Assembly: GCA_965198675.1 (NCBI GenBank)
Contig: OZ240666.1
Coordinates: forward strand, 992,001-1,056,000
DNA: 64,000 nt
From: Prochloron sp965198675
Lineage (GTDB): Bacteria; Cyanobacteriota; Cyanobacteriia; Cyanobacteriales; Prochloraceae
Direction: 5' to 3'
Shown here: one piece after another, positions 25,588 to 33,890 of the stretch
Position numbering within the stretch: the first letter of the stretch is position 1
Layout of the letters: each line of letters starts with the position of its first letter
The notes under the pieces: model-generated
What the model saw: the letters and a program-made list of their open reading frames with translations, nothing else
Database searches by the model: none
What the model was told of the DNA's origin: nothing
Made by a program: the position numbers and the translations under genes

Positions 25588-26646
25588 ATGAGTGATATAT
25601 TTCGGGAATTTTTAAAAAAAGTCGGTAGTGGAGCCCATACGGGGAAAGATTTGACTCGCGCTGAAGCAGAAGCAGCGACGAGAATGATGCTGTTAACTGA
25701 TGCGACCCCAGCCCAAATAGGGGCATTTATGATTGCTCATCGCATCAAACGACCCACAGCAGCAGAATTGGCGGGTATGCTGGATGCTTATGATGGTCTC
25801 ATACCTACATTAGAGACAAATAATCTTCCTTTCTCCCGTCCGGTTACTGTTTTTGGTACTCCCTACGACGGAAGGGATCGCACTGCCCCAGTTATCCCCA
25901 TTACTGCCCTTATTTTAGCAGCAGCAGGAGTGCCCACAGTTATGCACGGGGGGGATACTATGGCTACAAAATACGGTATACCCTTGATTCAAATCTGGCA
26001 AGGATTAGGGGTAGATTTTGCCCCCTTATCTCTCCTCCAAACAGAACAGTTACTGGGGAAAACGGGAATAGGATTTTTCTATCTCCCCCGTCATTTTCCC
26101 CCATTTAAAGACTTAGTTGCTTACCGGGACCAAATTGGTAAGCGTCCTCCTTTTGCTACCATAGAATTGATTTGGTCTCCTTGGGTAGGTAATGTTCATT
26201 TTGTCTCCGGTTTCGTTCACCCCCCTACAGAAGAACGTTTTCGGGAAACTTTTGCTTTGCGGGGGGTAACAGAGTTTACCACAATTAAGGGTTTAGAAGG
26301 GAGTTGCGACCTTCCTCCCAGTCGTACTGCTATTATTGGTATAAAGAATCAGGAGTCTTCCTTTGAACGGTTGTTACTCCGTCCTGGTGACTATGGTTTT
26401 GCAGGAAAAGATGTCCCTTTAGAATCTCCTGATAAACTCATAGCACAAATTAAGGCAGTTATCCAAGGAAAAGCCTCCGATTTGATGCAGACTGCTATTT
26501 ACAATGGAGGATTTTATCTCTGGCGTTTTGGTGTTTGTGCTGATTTAGAGGCTGGTTTTGGGCGAGCGGAAGAGATGTTAACAGGAGGTGAAGTAGGGGA
26601 GAAACTGGGAGAAATAATCGCGCAAAGCCGCAAAGACGCAAAGTAG
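25588..26646 (+). CDS. cnaT: CnaT-like anthranilate phosphoribosyltransferase family protein
   Basis: A 352-residue protein of the TrpD fold: RAEAEAATRMMLLTDATPAQ, GAFMIAHRIKRPTAAELAGM and VPTVMHGGDTMATKYG are TrpD-like. It is not tryptophan TrpD: the glycine-rich PRPP motif reads differently and the gene sits beside ntcB. In Anabaena sp. PCC 7120 cnaT (all0601), next to ntcB, is required for expression of the nitrate-assimilation operon and belongs to this family. The role here is inferred from that pairing. The C-terminal residues SRKDAK are encoded by a CGCAAAGACGCAAAG repeat. Confidence 0.8.
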   Translation: MSDIFREFLKKVGSGAHTGKDLTRAEAEAATRMMLLTDATPAQIGAFMIAHRIKRPTAAELAGMLDAYDGLIPTLETNNLPFSRPVTVFGTPYDGRDRTAPVIPITALILAAAGVPTVMHGGDTMATKYGIPLIQIWQGLGVDFAPLSLLQTEQLLGKTGIGFFYLPRHFPPFKDLVAYRDQIGKRPPFATIELIWSPWVGNVHFVSGFVHPPTEERFRETFALRGVTEFTTIKGLEGSCDLPPSRTAIIGIKNQESSFERLLLRPGDYGFAGKDVPLESPDKLIAQIKAVIQGKASDLMQTAIYNGGFYLWRFGVCADLEAGFGRAEEMLTGGEVGEKLGEIIAQSRKDAK

Positions 26647-26673
26647 GGTGGGCATTGCCCACCTTCATGCACC

Positions 26674-27981
26674 TTATCTTATATCATGGTTGTCCAGATA
26701 CCAATTTCTTGCACCAGTCATCACTGGTTTACTAACCTGTTTCCAGGTTAATCCAGCCTTTTCCATTTCGAGAACGCTTTCTTTTTGGACGTCAGCAGCA
26801 AACCACCGCAAAAATTGCCCTATCTTGTCTAATTCAAATTTTCCGTCGCAAGCTTCTTGAACTCCCTGTTCTAAGCGAGCTGGAGTCATGAACATATCCA
26901 CAAACTCGTATACGTTCATAGGGATTTCCCCCTTGATCGCTGCTGCTTTCTTGCTTTTAATATTTTGATGCTTTCCTCCTGTCGCTTTAAAGAGCAGTTC
27001 ACAGTAACTTAGCTTTTCCACCAAATCTTCCGTTTCCGGATACAATACCAGCGCCTCACCAACTCCTTCTTTGCCAAAAGTTTCTTTGACCCAAGGATCG
27101 GTTTGCTCTACTTCCTTCACCATGGAATTAATGGTGGCTATACTAAGATTTACAGTTTTCCCATTCCCAAAGTCTAACACAATGGGTTCTCCATAATAAG
27201 GGAGGACGAAAATATCGGGATGTTCTGGCAGTAAAGGGCGAATTTTTTCTGGACGCACTTCTAGTTTAGCCAATCTGCCATGTATCCCACCATATTGAAG
27301 GGCAAAAACAGCTAATATTTTCCTATCTATGTGACAAATAGCGGCGTTTTTGTTAATTCCAGGACCGCACCATTCTCCAAATATAGTGAGATTTTCCTCA
27401 CCAGCAAGGTGGGTAAAATAGTCCATATTTTCATTCACCCAGGTAGCAAAACCAGCGTTATCTTTTTTGGAGGTAATCACGGCAGTTCTTTTTTGCGCTA
27501 CCACTGTCCCGTCGGGGAAAATTTGCACCCCAGCATTAGTACCGTGGAGTTTAATTTTCCCCCGATAAGTAATTTTAGGACTAGGTTGGGCTTTTTGTAA
27601 AGTCCGTCCCACATTAATCAACCTGCCAATACTAGGCCATTTTTGCATAGCCACAGATACAGATTGCAATTTAACTGTAGACTCTACTATTTCCGGGCAA
27701 TATTCAGCAGAAATATCAGTAGCAATAGGTGCTGAAACCTTCTCCATAGCCATCCCAAAAGAGACTATTCCTCGTAGTTTACTTGGCTTTATTTTTGTTC
27801 CATCTTCCAGTATTGTATCAGTTAAAGCTACGGCTACTACATCCCCAATTTGGTAAATATTGTCCAGGTTGGCGATAATTTGGATGGACTCGTAACCAGT
27901 AGCTTCCATTTGATAAATGCGCAGGGAATGGGCATTGGGATGATCCGCTGCGCTTTTGACTAACATTGCAATTACAGGCAA
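26674..27981 (-). CDS. RNA ligase (Rnl2/Rnl5-like) with N-terminal tRNA-binding-type OB domain
   Basis: 435 residues. Residues ~1-80 (MLVKSAADHPNAHSLRIYQM, VVAVALTDTILEDG, KPSKLRGIVSFGMAM) match the EMAP-II/MetRS-type tRNA_bind OB fold. The ligase core follows: motif I KLHGTN with adenylated Lys144, motif III FGEWCG (Glu203), a GEALVLYP motif IV near 308 and motif V FKATGGK near 332-337. Such enzymes seal RNA nicks through ligase-AMP and RNA-adenylate intermediates. The closest described architecture is DraRnl of Deinococcus, which also has an N-terminal OB domain. It is transcribed convergently with cnaT. Cellular substrate unknown, possibly damaged tRNA. Confidence 0.85.
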   Translation of the reverse strand: MPVIAMLVKSAADHPNAHSLRIYQMEATGYESIQIIANLDNIYQIGDVVAVALTDTILEDGTKIKPSKLRGIVSFGMAMEKVSAPIATDISAEYCPEIVESTVKLQSVSVAMQKWPSIGRLINVGRTLQKAQPSPKITYRGKIKLHGTNAGVQIFPDGTVVAQKRTAVITSKKDNAGFATWVNENMDYFTHLAGEENLTIFGEWCGPGINKNAAICHIDRKILAVFALQYGGIHGRLAKLEVRPEKIRPLLPEHPDIFVLPYYGEPIVLDFGNGKTVNLSIATINSMVKEVEQTDPWVKETFGKEGVGEALVLYPETEDLVEKLSYCELLFKATGGKHQNIKSKKAAAIKGEIPMNVYEFVDMFMTPARLEQGVQEACDGKFELDKIGQFLRWFAADVQKESVLEMEKAGLTWKQVSKPVMTGARNWYLDNHDIR

Positions 27982-28165
27982 TTTGACACTCCTTTGGGGT
28001 AGCTGTTAATTTAATATTACACACATGCTACAAAAATGTCAAGGGCATGGTAGTGAATCGCGCAAAGGCGCAAAGGCGCAAAGTAGGATGGTTAACTGAG
28101 CGGAGCGTAACGCACCGATTTTTTGAGGATTTTGGTGCATTATGAACTACTTTACATTTCTGAAC

Positions 28166-28222
28166 CGCCCGATCCCCCCGCCTTACGGCACCCCCCTTGA
28201 CAAGGGGGGATAAAGGGGGGAT
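28166..28222. repeat. Nested GATCCCCCC palindromic repeat
   Basis: An outer pair GATCCCCCC / GGGGGGATC encloses CCCCCCTTGACAAGGGGGG. This type of element is common in cyanobacterial genomes. It overlaps the end of the formylglycine-enzyme-like gene and supplies its last ~10 codons and stop. Confidence 0.85.
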
Positions 28223-29163
28223 CGCACCCTACACACAACCCGCAACCCGGCGATCTCGTACCTTTCTTCAGGTCTTCCCCAGTTCATGAAGGCGCAACGG
28301 CAATAGCTCGGTCCGTCGTACCAGGAACCACCGCGTATAATGCGTCCATTTTCACTATTATTTTGGAACCTATCCACACACCACTCGTAAACATTACCGT
28401 GCATGTCATAAAGACCGAAAGCGTTGGGGGGAAAACTTCCTACCTTGGTGGTCTTTTTCCGGTAAACTCCTTTCGGACCTAAACCATAGGGATAATCACC
28501 ACGATAGTTAGCAAGGTCAGTGGTGAGTGTGGGACCGAAGTAAAAAGGGGTAGTTGTATTGGCTCGACAAGCATATTCCCATTCAGTCTCGGTACTCAGT
28601 CTAAACTCTTTTTTTGTTAATTGGGAGAGTTTGGTGCAAAAATTTACACAATCTTCCCAACTAACGTTTTCCACAGGAAGCTCCGATCCTTGAAAGTGGG
28701 AGGGGTTATTCCCCATGACAGCTAACCACTGACTTTGGGTAATGGGGTATTTCCCCATAAAGAAAGGACTCACATTGACCAAATGTTGGGAACGTTCTGG
28801 GTTCAAACGTCCTTCCTCACTTTCTGGTGAACCCATGAGAAATTGTCCCCCAGGAATAGACACCATGTCTAGAGTCACTCCATTACCCAACTCTACCGTA
28901 AAGTACTCAACTTTACCAGGACGACAATTAATTTCCTGACCATATTCGTTAACGGTAATGATATCAAAGGGAAAGGTTTTGAGTTTATCGTCCTGAGAAA
29001 GGAGACGAGGAATAAGAGGATAAGTAGTCGCTCCCAACACTCCTACTCCAGCAAAACCAGCCAACTTCAGGAACTTTGACCTCCCTATCTTATACTTTAT
29101 TAGTCGCAAATATTCCTCCTCTCTTTGCGCCTTGGCGTCTTTGCGCGATAAAATTAACTCCAT
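28183..29163 (-). CDS. Formylglycine-generating-enzyme-like (FGE-sulfatase/SUMF1) protein
   Basis: About 326 residues. A hydrophobic, twin-Arg-free signal/anchor (LAGFAGVGVLGATTYPLIPR) is followed by the FGE-sulfatase fold: MVSIPGGQFLMGSPESEEGR, PFFMGKYPITQSQWLAVMG, RLSTETEWEYACRA, GLYDMHGNVYEWC and IIRGGSWYD. The fold occurs in true formylglycine-generating enzymes and in many cyanobacterial proteins of unknown role. The start is uncertain because the first residues (LSRKDAKAQREE) come from a CGCGCAAAGACGCCAAGG repeat, and the C-terminus PPLSRGVP comes from the palindromic repeat at 28166-28222. Probably functional, but both ends are repeat-derived. Confidence 0.8.
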   Translation of the reverse strand: MELILSRKDAKAQREEEYLRLIKYKIGRSKFLKLAGFAGVGVLGATTYPLIPRLLSQDDKLKTFPFDIITVNEYGQEINCRPGKVEYFTVELGNGVTLDMVSIPGGQFLMGSPESEEGRLNPERSQHLVNVSPFFMGKYPITQSQWLAVMGNNPSHFQGSELPVENVSWEDCVNFCTKLSQLTKKEFRLSTETEWEYACRANTTTPFYFGPTLTTDLANYRGDYPYGLGPKGVYRKKTTKVGSFPPNAFGLYDMHGNVYEWCVDRFQNNSENGRIIRGGSWYDGPSYCRCAFMNWGRPEERYEIAGLRVVCRVRSPLYPPLSRGVP

Positions 29164-29203
29164 ACTACCACAGCATATCCCCAATAAATGACATATAGCA
29201 ATC

Positions 29204-29600
29204 CTAATATTGCAGATCTTCACTAACACTTCGTGCTGCAATGGCTCCCTGTGCAACTGCTGTAGCAACGCAGGGATCCCGAAAATTAACCACATCTCCA
29301 GCCGCATAAATTGTTGGAATTGAGGTCCGCAGAAAAGCATCGGTTTCAATATAACCAAAAGGTGTCAATTTTAGGGATCCAATGCGGCTTTCATTAAGCA
29401 GTTGAGTCATTTCTTGAGCGTTGGGAGCAAACCCCAACCGAAAATACAAGTGGTCAACTGAGAGTTCTTCCTGCAAGTGAGTTCCTTCTTTGACACTCCC
29501 CGCATGGTTTCAAAGCCCATAACTCGCTGACCGGTAGCAATAACGATGGCGTTTTATTCTTCGGTAGTGCTGCATTGTAATGATGGTAGCCTGCTGAAAC
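29204..29600 (-). pseudogene. C-terminal remnant of an NAD(P)/FAD oxidoreductase (thioredoxin-reductase-like)
   Basis: The last ~90 codons are open: LRTSIPTIYAAGDVVNFRDP is the FAD-binding GD motif of the thioredoxin-reductase family. Upstream, in shifted frames and across a TAA, NAIVIATGQRVMGFETMRG is readable, the second dinucleotide-binding end. At least one frameshift and one stop interrupt it. A matching N-terminal fragment of the same kind of protein lies at 39988 on the other strand. The remnant abuts the 3' end of the Uma2 gene. Confidence 0.75.
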
Positions 29601-29635
29601 CTTCCTTTGATGAGGGTTTGAGTGTGGATATACCA

Positions 29636-30562
29636 TTACTGTGCATCATTCGGGTTAATTCCCATTTCTAGTAAACGCTGGACTAACTTTTCAGCTCGCT
29701 GGCGTTCGGTTTCAGCTCGTTGTTCCAAGGTTTCAGCTCGTTGTTCCAAAGTTTCAGCCCGTTGGTGTTCCTTTTCAGCTCGTTGGCGTTCGGTTTCAGC
29801 TCGTTGTTCCAAAGTTTCAGCCCGTTGGTGTTCCTTTTCAGCTCGTTGGCGTTCGGTTTCAGCTCGTTGTTCCAAAGTTTCAGCCCGTTGTTCCAAGGTT
29901 TTGATTGTGGTTTGTTCTTCTTTAATTAATTGCTCCACCAGCGGAGGAGCGAGCAGTTCTTTCACCGATAAAACTAGTTGAGAAAACTGACTGGAAACAA
30001 TTGTTTTCTCTTCGGTAAAATCTACAGAACGATATCCCTCTTCATTCCTAGGATTAGTAAACACCCTCACTCGTTTCTTTTTCGCGTCTACTATCCAATA
30101 CTCTGCAATTTGCGCTATTTCGTATTCATTACGTTTAATCACATAATCATCCCGGCGATTGCTGCTGACAATTTCTACTACCAGAATCGGCTGTTCATCA
30201 AAATCCAAAACCCCAGCTCCCGGGCGATGAAGAACTTGTTCCCAAACAGTTTGGCTACAGACTACCACATCGGGAATTCGAGATGTATTTTCTTCCGTTC
30301 GCACACCTGTTCCTAAAGCGTTCGCCACTAAATCCAAGTTTTGAGCTGCAAAGTAGCGCTGGAATTTGTAAACCAAAAACTTGCAAATATTGGTATGTAA
30401 GTGAGTAGATGCTCCCATAGGTACTAGTTTTCCTCTGACTAATTCATAAAGAACATCCGGTTCTCCAACATATTCGAGATATTCTTGGAAGGTTAACAGA
30501 TGTTCAATTTCAGTCGGTTCATTTATAGCCACCTCGGTTGCTGGAATGACAGCTTGAATCAT
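29636..30562 (-). CDS. Uma2 family (DUF820) nuclease-like protein with coiled-coil tail
   Basis: 308 residues. The N-terminal ~190 residues are a Uma2 PD-(D/E)xK-like domain: EYVGEPDVLYELVRGKLVPM, RIPDVVVCS, PILVVEIVSS and YWIVDAKKK supply the catalytic Asp, Glu and Lys positions. The C-terminal ~110 residues are a repeated coiled coil built of QRAETLEQRAETERQRAEKE units (21 residues, 63 bp), repeated at DNA level from 29690 to 29890. Uma2 proteins are abundant in cyanobacteria and their role is unknown. Confidence 0.85.
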   Translation of the reverse strand: MIQAVIPATEVAINEPTEIEHLLTFQEYLEYVGEPDVLYELVRGKLVPMGASTHLHTNICKFLVYKFQRYFAAQNLDLVANALGTGVRTEENTSRIPDVVVCSQTVWEQVLHRPGAGVLDFDEQPILVVEIVSSNRRDDYVIKRNEYEIAQIAEYWIVDAKKKRVRVFTNPRNEEGYRSVDFTEEKTIVSSQFSQLVLSVKELLAPPLVEQLIKEEQTTIKTLEQRAETLEQRAETERQRAEKEHQRAETLEQRAETERQRAEKEHQRAETLEQRAETLEQRAETERQRAEKLVQRLLEMGINPNDAQ

Positions 30563-30629
30563 AATTTAATCTCTCTCATGTTCCCTGACTGGACTATTTT
30601 ATCACATATCAAAGGGACTATCTATTCTT

Positions 30630-30965
30630 CTAATGATAGTTGTTTTCTCTAGCACAATCTGAACACAAGCCCTGGGAATAAAACTCGTCCCCATAGTCTG
30701 CCACTTGTTCCTTAGGTTGTCCACAATAGGAGCAAATCTTGAATAAGGTGGCTAATGTTCTGTTCTCATCAACTTCTTTGTACTCGAAAAAGCATTCATT
30801 ACTGAGGATTTCCCCTATATTAACGTCAGAGCGATGGGATTTTTCAATCAAGTCTACCACAATGGATTGCTGTTCCTCAAAGCTTAAAGACTGGAATGCT
30901 TTATTTTGTAGGTATAAGTGCCCAATCATTGAATTGATAGTGTAGCTGGTTTGATGATCTGACAT
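30630..30965 (-). CDS. Hypothetical protein with C-terminal zinc-ribbon motif
   Basis: 111 residues. The N-terminal half is helical and hydrophilic (LYLQNKAFQSLSFEEQQSIV). The C-terminus has CSYCGQPKEQ and, 15 residues on, GLCSDCA, a CxxC...CxxC pair likely to bind zinc. I do not recognise a family. It stands alone between Uma2 and a repeat-rich gap. Confidence 0.65.
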   Translation of the reverse strand: MSDHQTSYTINSMIGHLYLQNKAFQSLSFEEQQSIVVDLIEKSHRSDVNIGEILSNECFFEYKEVDENRTLATLFKICSYCGQPKEQVADYGDEFYSQGLCSDCARENNYH

Positions 30966-31029
30966 GGTGTTCCTTCCTTATAAAAACGATTGATTAGTAC
31001 TATTATACTACTTTCGATAGGTGAAGTGC

Positions 31030-31150
31030 TTGGGGAAGTCTCGCGCAAAGGCGCTGCATGCGCAAAGGGAGGGAGGGGAAGCGCGACCATTTCAGGTCGC
31101 TTAGAACGGGACACCCCGGCCCCTAGGGAGTTCCACCCCTAGCCCACTAC
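31030..31150. repeat. Repeat cluster upstream of the thioredoxin
   Basis: CGCGCAAAGGCGC type repeats at 31044-31066 are followed by a hairpin, GCGACC ATTTCA GGTCGC, at 31083-31100, and then by a CACCCCGGCCCCTAGGGAG segment. There is no coding capacity. The hairpin lies just past the thioredoxin stop and may help terminate it. Confidence 0.55.
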
Positions 31151-31153
31151 ATT

Positions 31154-31609
31154 CTATACTTCCCCGATAAGACGTTGTAAATTTTCCCCGATCACCTTTT
31201 CCGGGACCGTCCCCAACAAAGTCTGTTCCACAGCACCCCCTGGTTGCAGTAAAGTAATTTGCGGTAACCCACTCACCCCATACTGCTGCACTTGTTCCTC
31301 GAATTGGGTATCGTCAACATTTATCATAACAAAATTTACTTCACTATACTCATAATGTAGCCGATTTAAGGTATGAGCCATCCATTGGCAAGCATTACAC
31401 CAATCAGCATAGAATTCCAGGAGAGTCGGTTTCCCATTAGCCAGAGCCACTTCATAGGGAACCGACTGTTGGGCCATAGTCCTCAAGGTAGCTAAGCCAC
31501 TTACAGAACTACTGGTTATGGTAGTAACGTCTGCCCGAGTAGTGACAAAAACCCCAGCTACCAATACTAAAACAATAACTGCTACTAAAAACGAGGAAAC
31601 TTTAGTCAT
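31154..31609 (-). CDS. Membrane-anchored thioredoxin, TxlA/HCF164-like
   Basis: About 151 residues from ATG 31609. An N-terminal membrane anchor (SSFLVAVIVLVLVAGVFV) is followed by a thioredoxin fold, LEFYADWCNACQWMAHTL, with active site WCNAC, and FVMINVDDTQF, GVSGLPQITLL with the cis-Pro. TxlA/HCF164 proteins deliver reducing power across the thylakoid or plasma membrane and assist assembly of c-type cytochromes and cytochrome b6f. Its position just downstream of the heme gene cluster, same strand, fits a role in cytochrome c maturation. That is inference. Confidence 0.85.
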   Translation of the reverse strand: MTKVSSFLVAVIVLVLVAGVFVTTRADVTTITSSSVSGLATLRTMAQQSVPYEVALANGKPTLLEFYADWCNACQWMAHTLNRLHYEYSEVNFVMINVDDTQFEEQVQQYGVSGLPQITLLQPGGAVEQTLLGTVPEKVIGENLQRLIGEV

Positions 31610-31743
31610 CTTAATTACCCATCCCAATGATTCACAACTCTATTATAATCTTACCACACCCTATAAGGTGTCAAATCCTATAAAAGAAGCAAGAGAATGA
31701 TTATCAACCTCCCTATGTACCGCCAACAAGTGGCCAATTAATT

Positions 31744-33147
31744 TTACCATTGACGGGTTTTATCATATTCAGCACCTGCTAACATCAGAGCAGTAATGTC
31801 AGCGTAAGCATTCACCCAAGCTTGTTGTACCTCTGTAGTCCACTCTTCCCCCAGATACTGCTCAAAAGTAGTTAAAAGAGCATAGCCTAGCAGAGGGTAA
31901 TGTTCTGGTAAAGCGTCATATTTGACATGACGGGCTCCCAGTCGTTGGAGTTTATCTTTTAATTTTTGTGGATAGCGGATATTTAAGACTATAGCCGCCA
32001 AGGAATCAATAAACTTCTGTTTGAGTATCCACATATCCGTTTTGGCAAACAGCGGCTTGATTTCAGGGTAAGCTTTAAAGAGATTTTCATAAAAACTGGT
32101 GGCAAATTCTGGAGCGCAGGGTCTAATTCTTTTAAAGCTTTCTTCTAGCAGTTGGAGCGAATCGGCTTTGTGGTTGTGGGTTTGAGGTACTTGAGAAGCT
32201 CCACCAGCACCTGCTTTTTTTCTCGGTGCTTCTAATTTAACTTTTTCACCATCATACTCAGCACCTGCTAACATCAGAGCAGTAATGTCAGCGTAAGCAT
32301 CCACCCAAGCTTGTTTGACCTCCCTAGTCCACTCTTCCCCCAGATACTGCTCAAAAGTAGTTAAAAGAGCATAGCCTAGCAGAGGGTAATGTTCTGGTAA
32401 AGCGCCATATTTGACATGACGGGCTCCCAGTCGTTGGAGTTTATCTTTTAACTTTTGTGGATAACGGATATTTAAGACTATAGCCGCCAAGGAATCAATC
32501 AACTTCTGTTTGAGTTCCCTCATATCCGTTTTGGCAAACAGCGGCTCTATTTCAGGGTACGCTTTAAAGAGATTTTGATAGAAACTGGTGGCAAATTCTG
32601 GAAGGCAGGGTCTAACTCTTTTAAAGCTTTCTTCTAGCAGTTGGAGCGAATCGGCTTTATGGTCGTGGGTTTGAGGTACTTGAGAAGCTCCACCAGCATC
32701 TGCTTTTTCTCCCGGTGCTTCTAATTTAACTGTTTCAGTATCATACTCAGCACCTGCTAACATCAGAGCAGTAATGTCAGCGTAAACACCCACCCAAGCT
32801 TGTTTGACCTCCCTAGTCCACTGTTTTCCCAGATACTGCTCAAAAGTAGTTAAAAGAGCATGGCCTACCAGGGAGTAATGTTTTGGTAAAGCGCCATATT
32901 TGACATGACGGGATCCCAGTTCTTGGAGGGTATCGATTAAGTTTTGTGGATAGTGGAGATTAAAGACTACTAGCATCAAGATACTAATCAACTTTTGTTT
33001 TTGCGCCTCCATATCCGTTTCGGCAAACAGCGGCTCTATTTCAGGGTACGCTTTAAAGAGATTTTTATAAAAACTGGCGGCAAATTCAGGAGCGCGGGGT
33101 CTAACTCTTTCAAAGCTTTCTTCTATCAGTTGGAGTGAATTGGACAT
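31744..33147 (-). CDS. Protein of three tandem globin domains
   Basis: 467 residues composed of three single-domain globins of the flavohemoglobin/Vitreoscilla type. Each has SLQL(I/L)EESF, a B10-type Tyr in SFY (27, 190, 353), a CD1 Phe in PLF, a KQK Gln at about E7, and the proximal His in RHVKY (81, 244, 407) followed by ALP(E/K)HY. Two ~25-residue linkers, GGASQVPQTH(D/N)HKADSLQ, join them. Domains 2 and 3 and the linkers are nearly identical at DNA level, so the triplication is recent. B10 Tyr with E7 Gln suits O2 binding and NO dioxygenation. No reductase domain is attached. It starts 8 nt after the stop of the cytochrome b gene, so the genes are cotranscribed. Confidence 0.92.
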   Translation of the reverse strand: MSNSLQLIEESFERVRPRAPEFAASFYKNLFKAYPEIEPLFAETDMEAQKQKLISILMLVVFNLHYPQNLIDTLQELGSRHVKYGALPKHYSLVGHALLTTFEQYLGKQWTREVKQAWVGVYADITALMLAGAEYDTETVKLEAPGEKADAGGASQVPQTHDHKADSLQLLEESFKRVRPCLPEFATSFYQNLFKAYPEIEPLFAKTDMRELKQKLIDSLAAIVLNIRYPQKLKDKLQRLGARHVKYGALPEHYPLLGYALLTTFEQYLGEEWTREVKQAWVDAYADITALMLAGAEYDGEKVKLEAPRKKAGAGGASQVPQTHNHKADSLQLLEESFKRIRPCAPEFATSFYENLFKAYPEIKPLFAKTDMWILKQKFIDSLAAIVLNIRYPQKLKDKLQRLGARHVKYDALPEHYPLLGYALLTTFEQYLGEEWTTEVQQAWVNAYADITALMLAGAEYDKTRQW

Positions 33148-33155
33148 TATTTACC

Positions 33156-33818
33156 TCATTGATAATAATAGGCCAGAAACACATGCACTCCCAGCATAAC
33201 ACAAAAGATAGTTACCAGCCAAATATGGAGCTGGAGCCAAATCTTGCGCCAACTGCGAATGAGTGGTCCTTTTTTCAGCCTCGGTAAGATAGACTTGCTT
33301 CCAGGAGAGGCTCCAAAGTAGCTTTTAGGAGACTCAGTTACCCCTGTTTCTGTCACCACACCCACCAGAGCTGTCAGGGTGACCCCAAAAAACACCCAGA
33401 GGAAAATGGCATTAAAATTCAATCCCGTCGACCCCAAAGTATGTATGAGCACAACCCCTAAGAGAGCGACCCCCAGAAAAACATGCAAACCGCGCCAAAG
33501 GAGGAACTTACCGGGAATACTCACTTTAACTGTCCAGCTCCGCCCTCTTTTTTTCGCTATCAAAACCATTTCCAAGAATACTAATGTTAGGGAGGTATAG
33601 CCAGTTATTAGCTTGTAGAGGTCATCTTGGAAGAACTGATAGACTATAAATGCCTTATGTCGCAACACTGGTAGATAAAGAGAACTGAGAGCAAAAGGTG
33701 CGAGTAAAGCAACGGTAATGAAAGTTAAAATTACCAATGTTTTAAATTTTAACTTATCTAATTTTGGGAGATTGAGGATAATAGTTTTGTTTTTTTGAGG
33801 TGATTGCAGGGTAACCAT
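33156..33818 (-). CDS. Five-helix membrane b-type cytochrome
   Basis: 220 residues with membrane segments at about 27-48, 68-88, 107-130, 135-157 and 194-216. His112 and His126 in one helix (LHVFLGVALLGVVLIH) and His198 and His212 in another (LHIWLVTIFCVMLGVH) are each 14 apart, the spacing used to ligate hemes between helices in ferric-reductase-like and cytochrome b proteins. It should carry electrons across the membrane. Neighbours on the same transcript are a hexaheme cytochrome, a Tll0287-like heme protein and the globin trimer, so it may connect periplasmic c hemes with cytoplasmic globins. I do not recognise a named family. Confidence 0.75.
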   Translation of the reverse strand: MVTLQSPQKNKTIILNLPKLDKLKFKTLVILTFITVALLAPFALSSLYLPVLRHKAFIVYQFFQDDLYKLITGYTSLTLVFLEMVLIAKKRGRSWTVKVSIPGKFLLWRGLHVFLGVALLGVVLIHTLGSTGLNFNAIFLWVFFGVTLTALVGVVTETGVTESPKSYFGASPGSKSILPRLKKGPLIRSWRKIWLQLHIWLVTIFCVMLGVHVFLAYYYQ

Positions 33819-33890
33819 GATTCTAATACATTAAAAAATATTATTGATGGGTACGTAAGGCGTACCCTTGATGCACTAGTGTTTGGAAAT

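Noticed and set aside
29622..29981. Ser/Phe-rich frames opposite the Uma2 coiled coil
   Set aside because: They are antisense translations of the 63-bp coiled-coil repeats.
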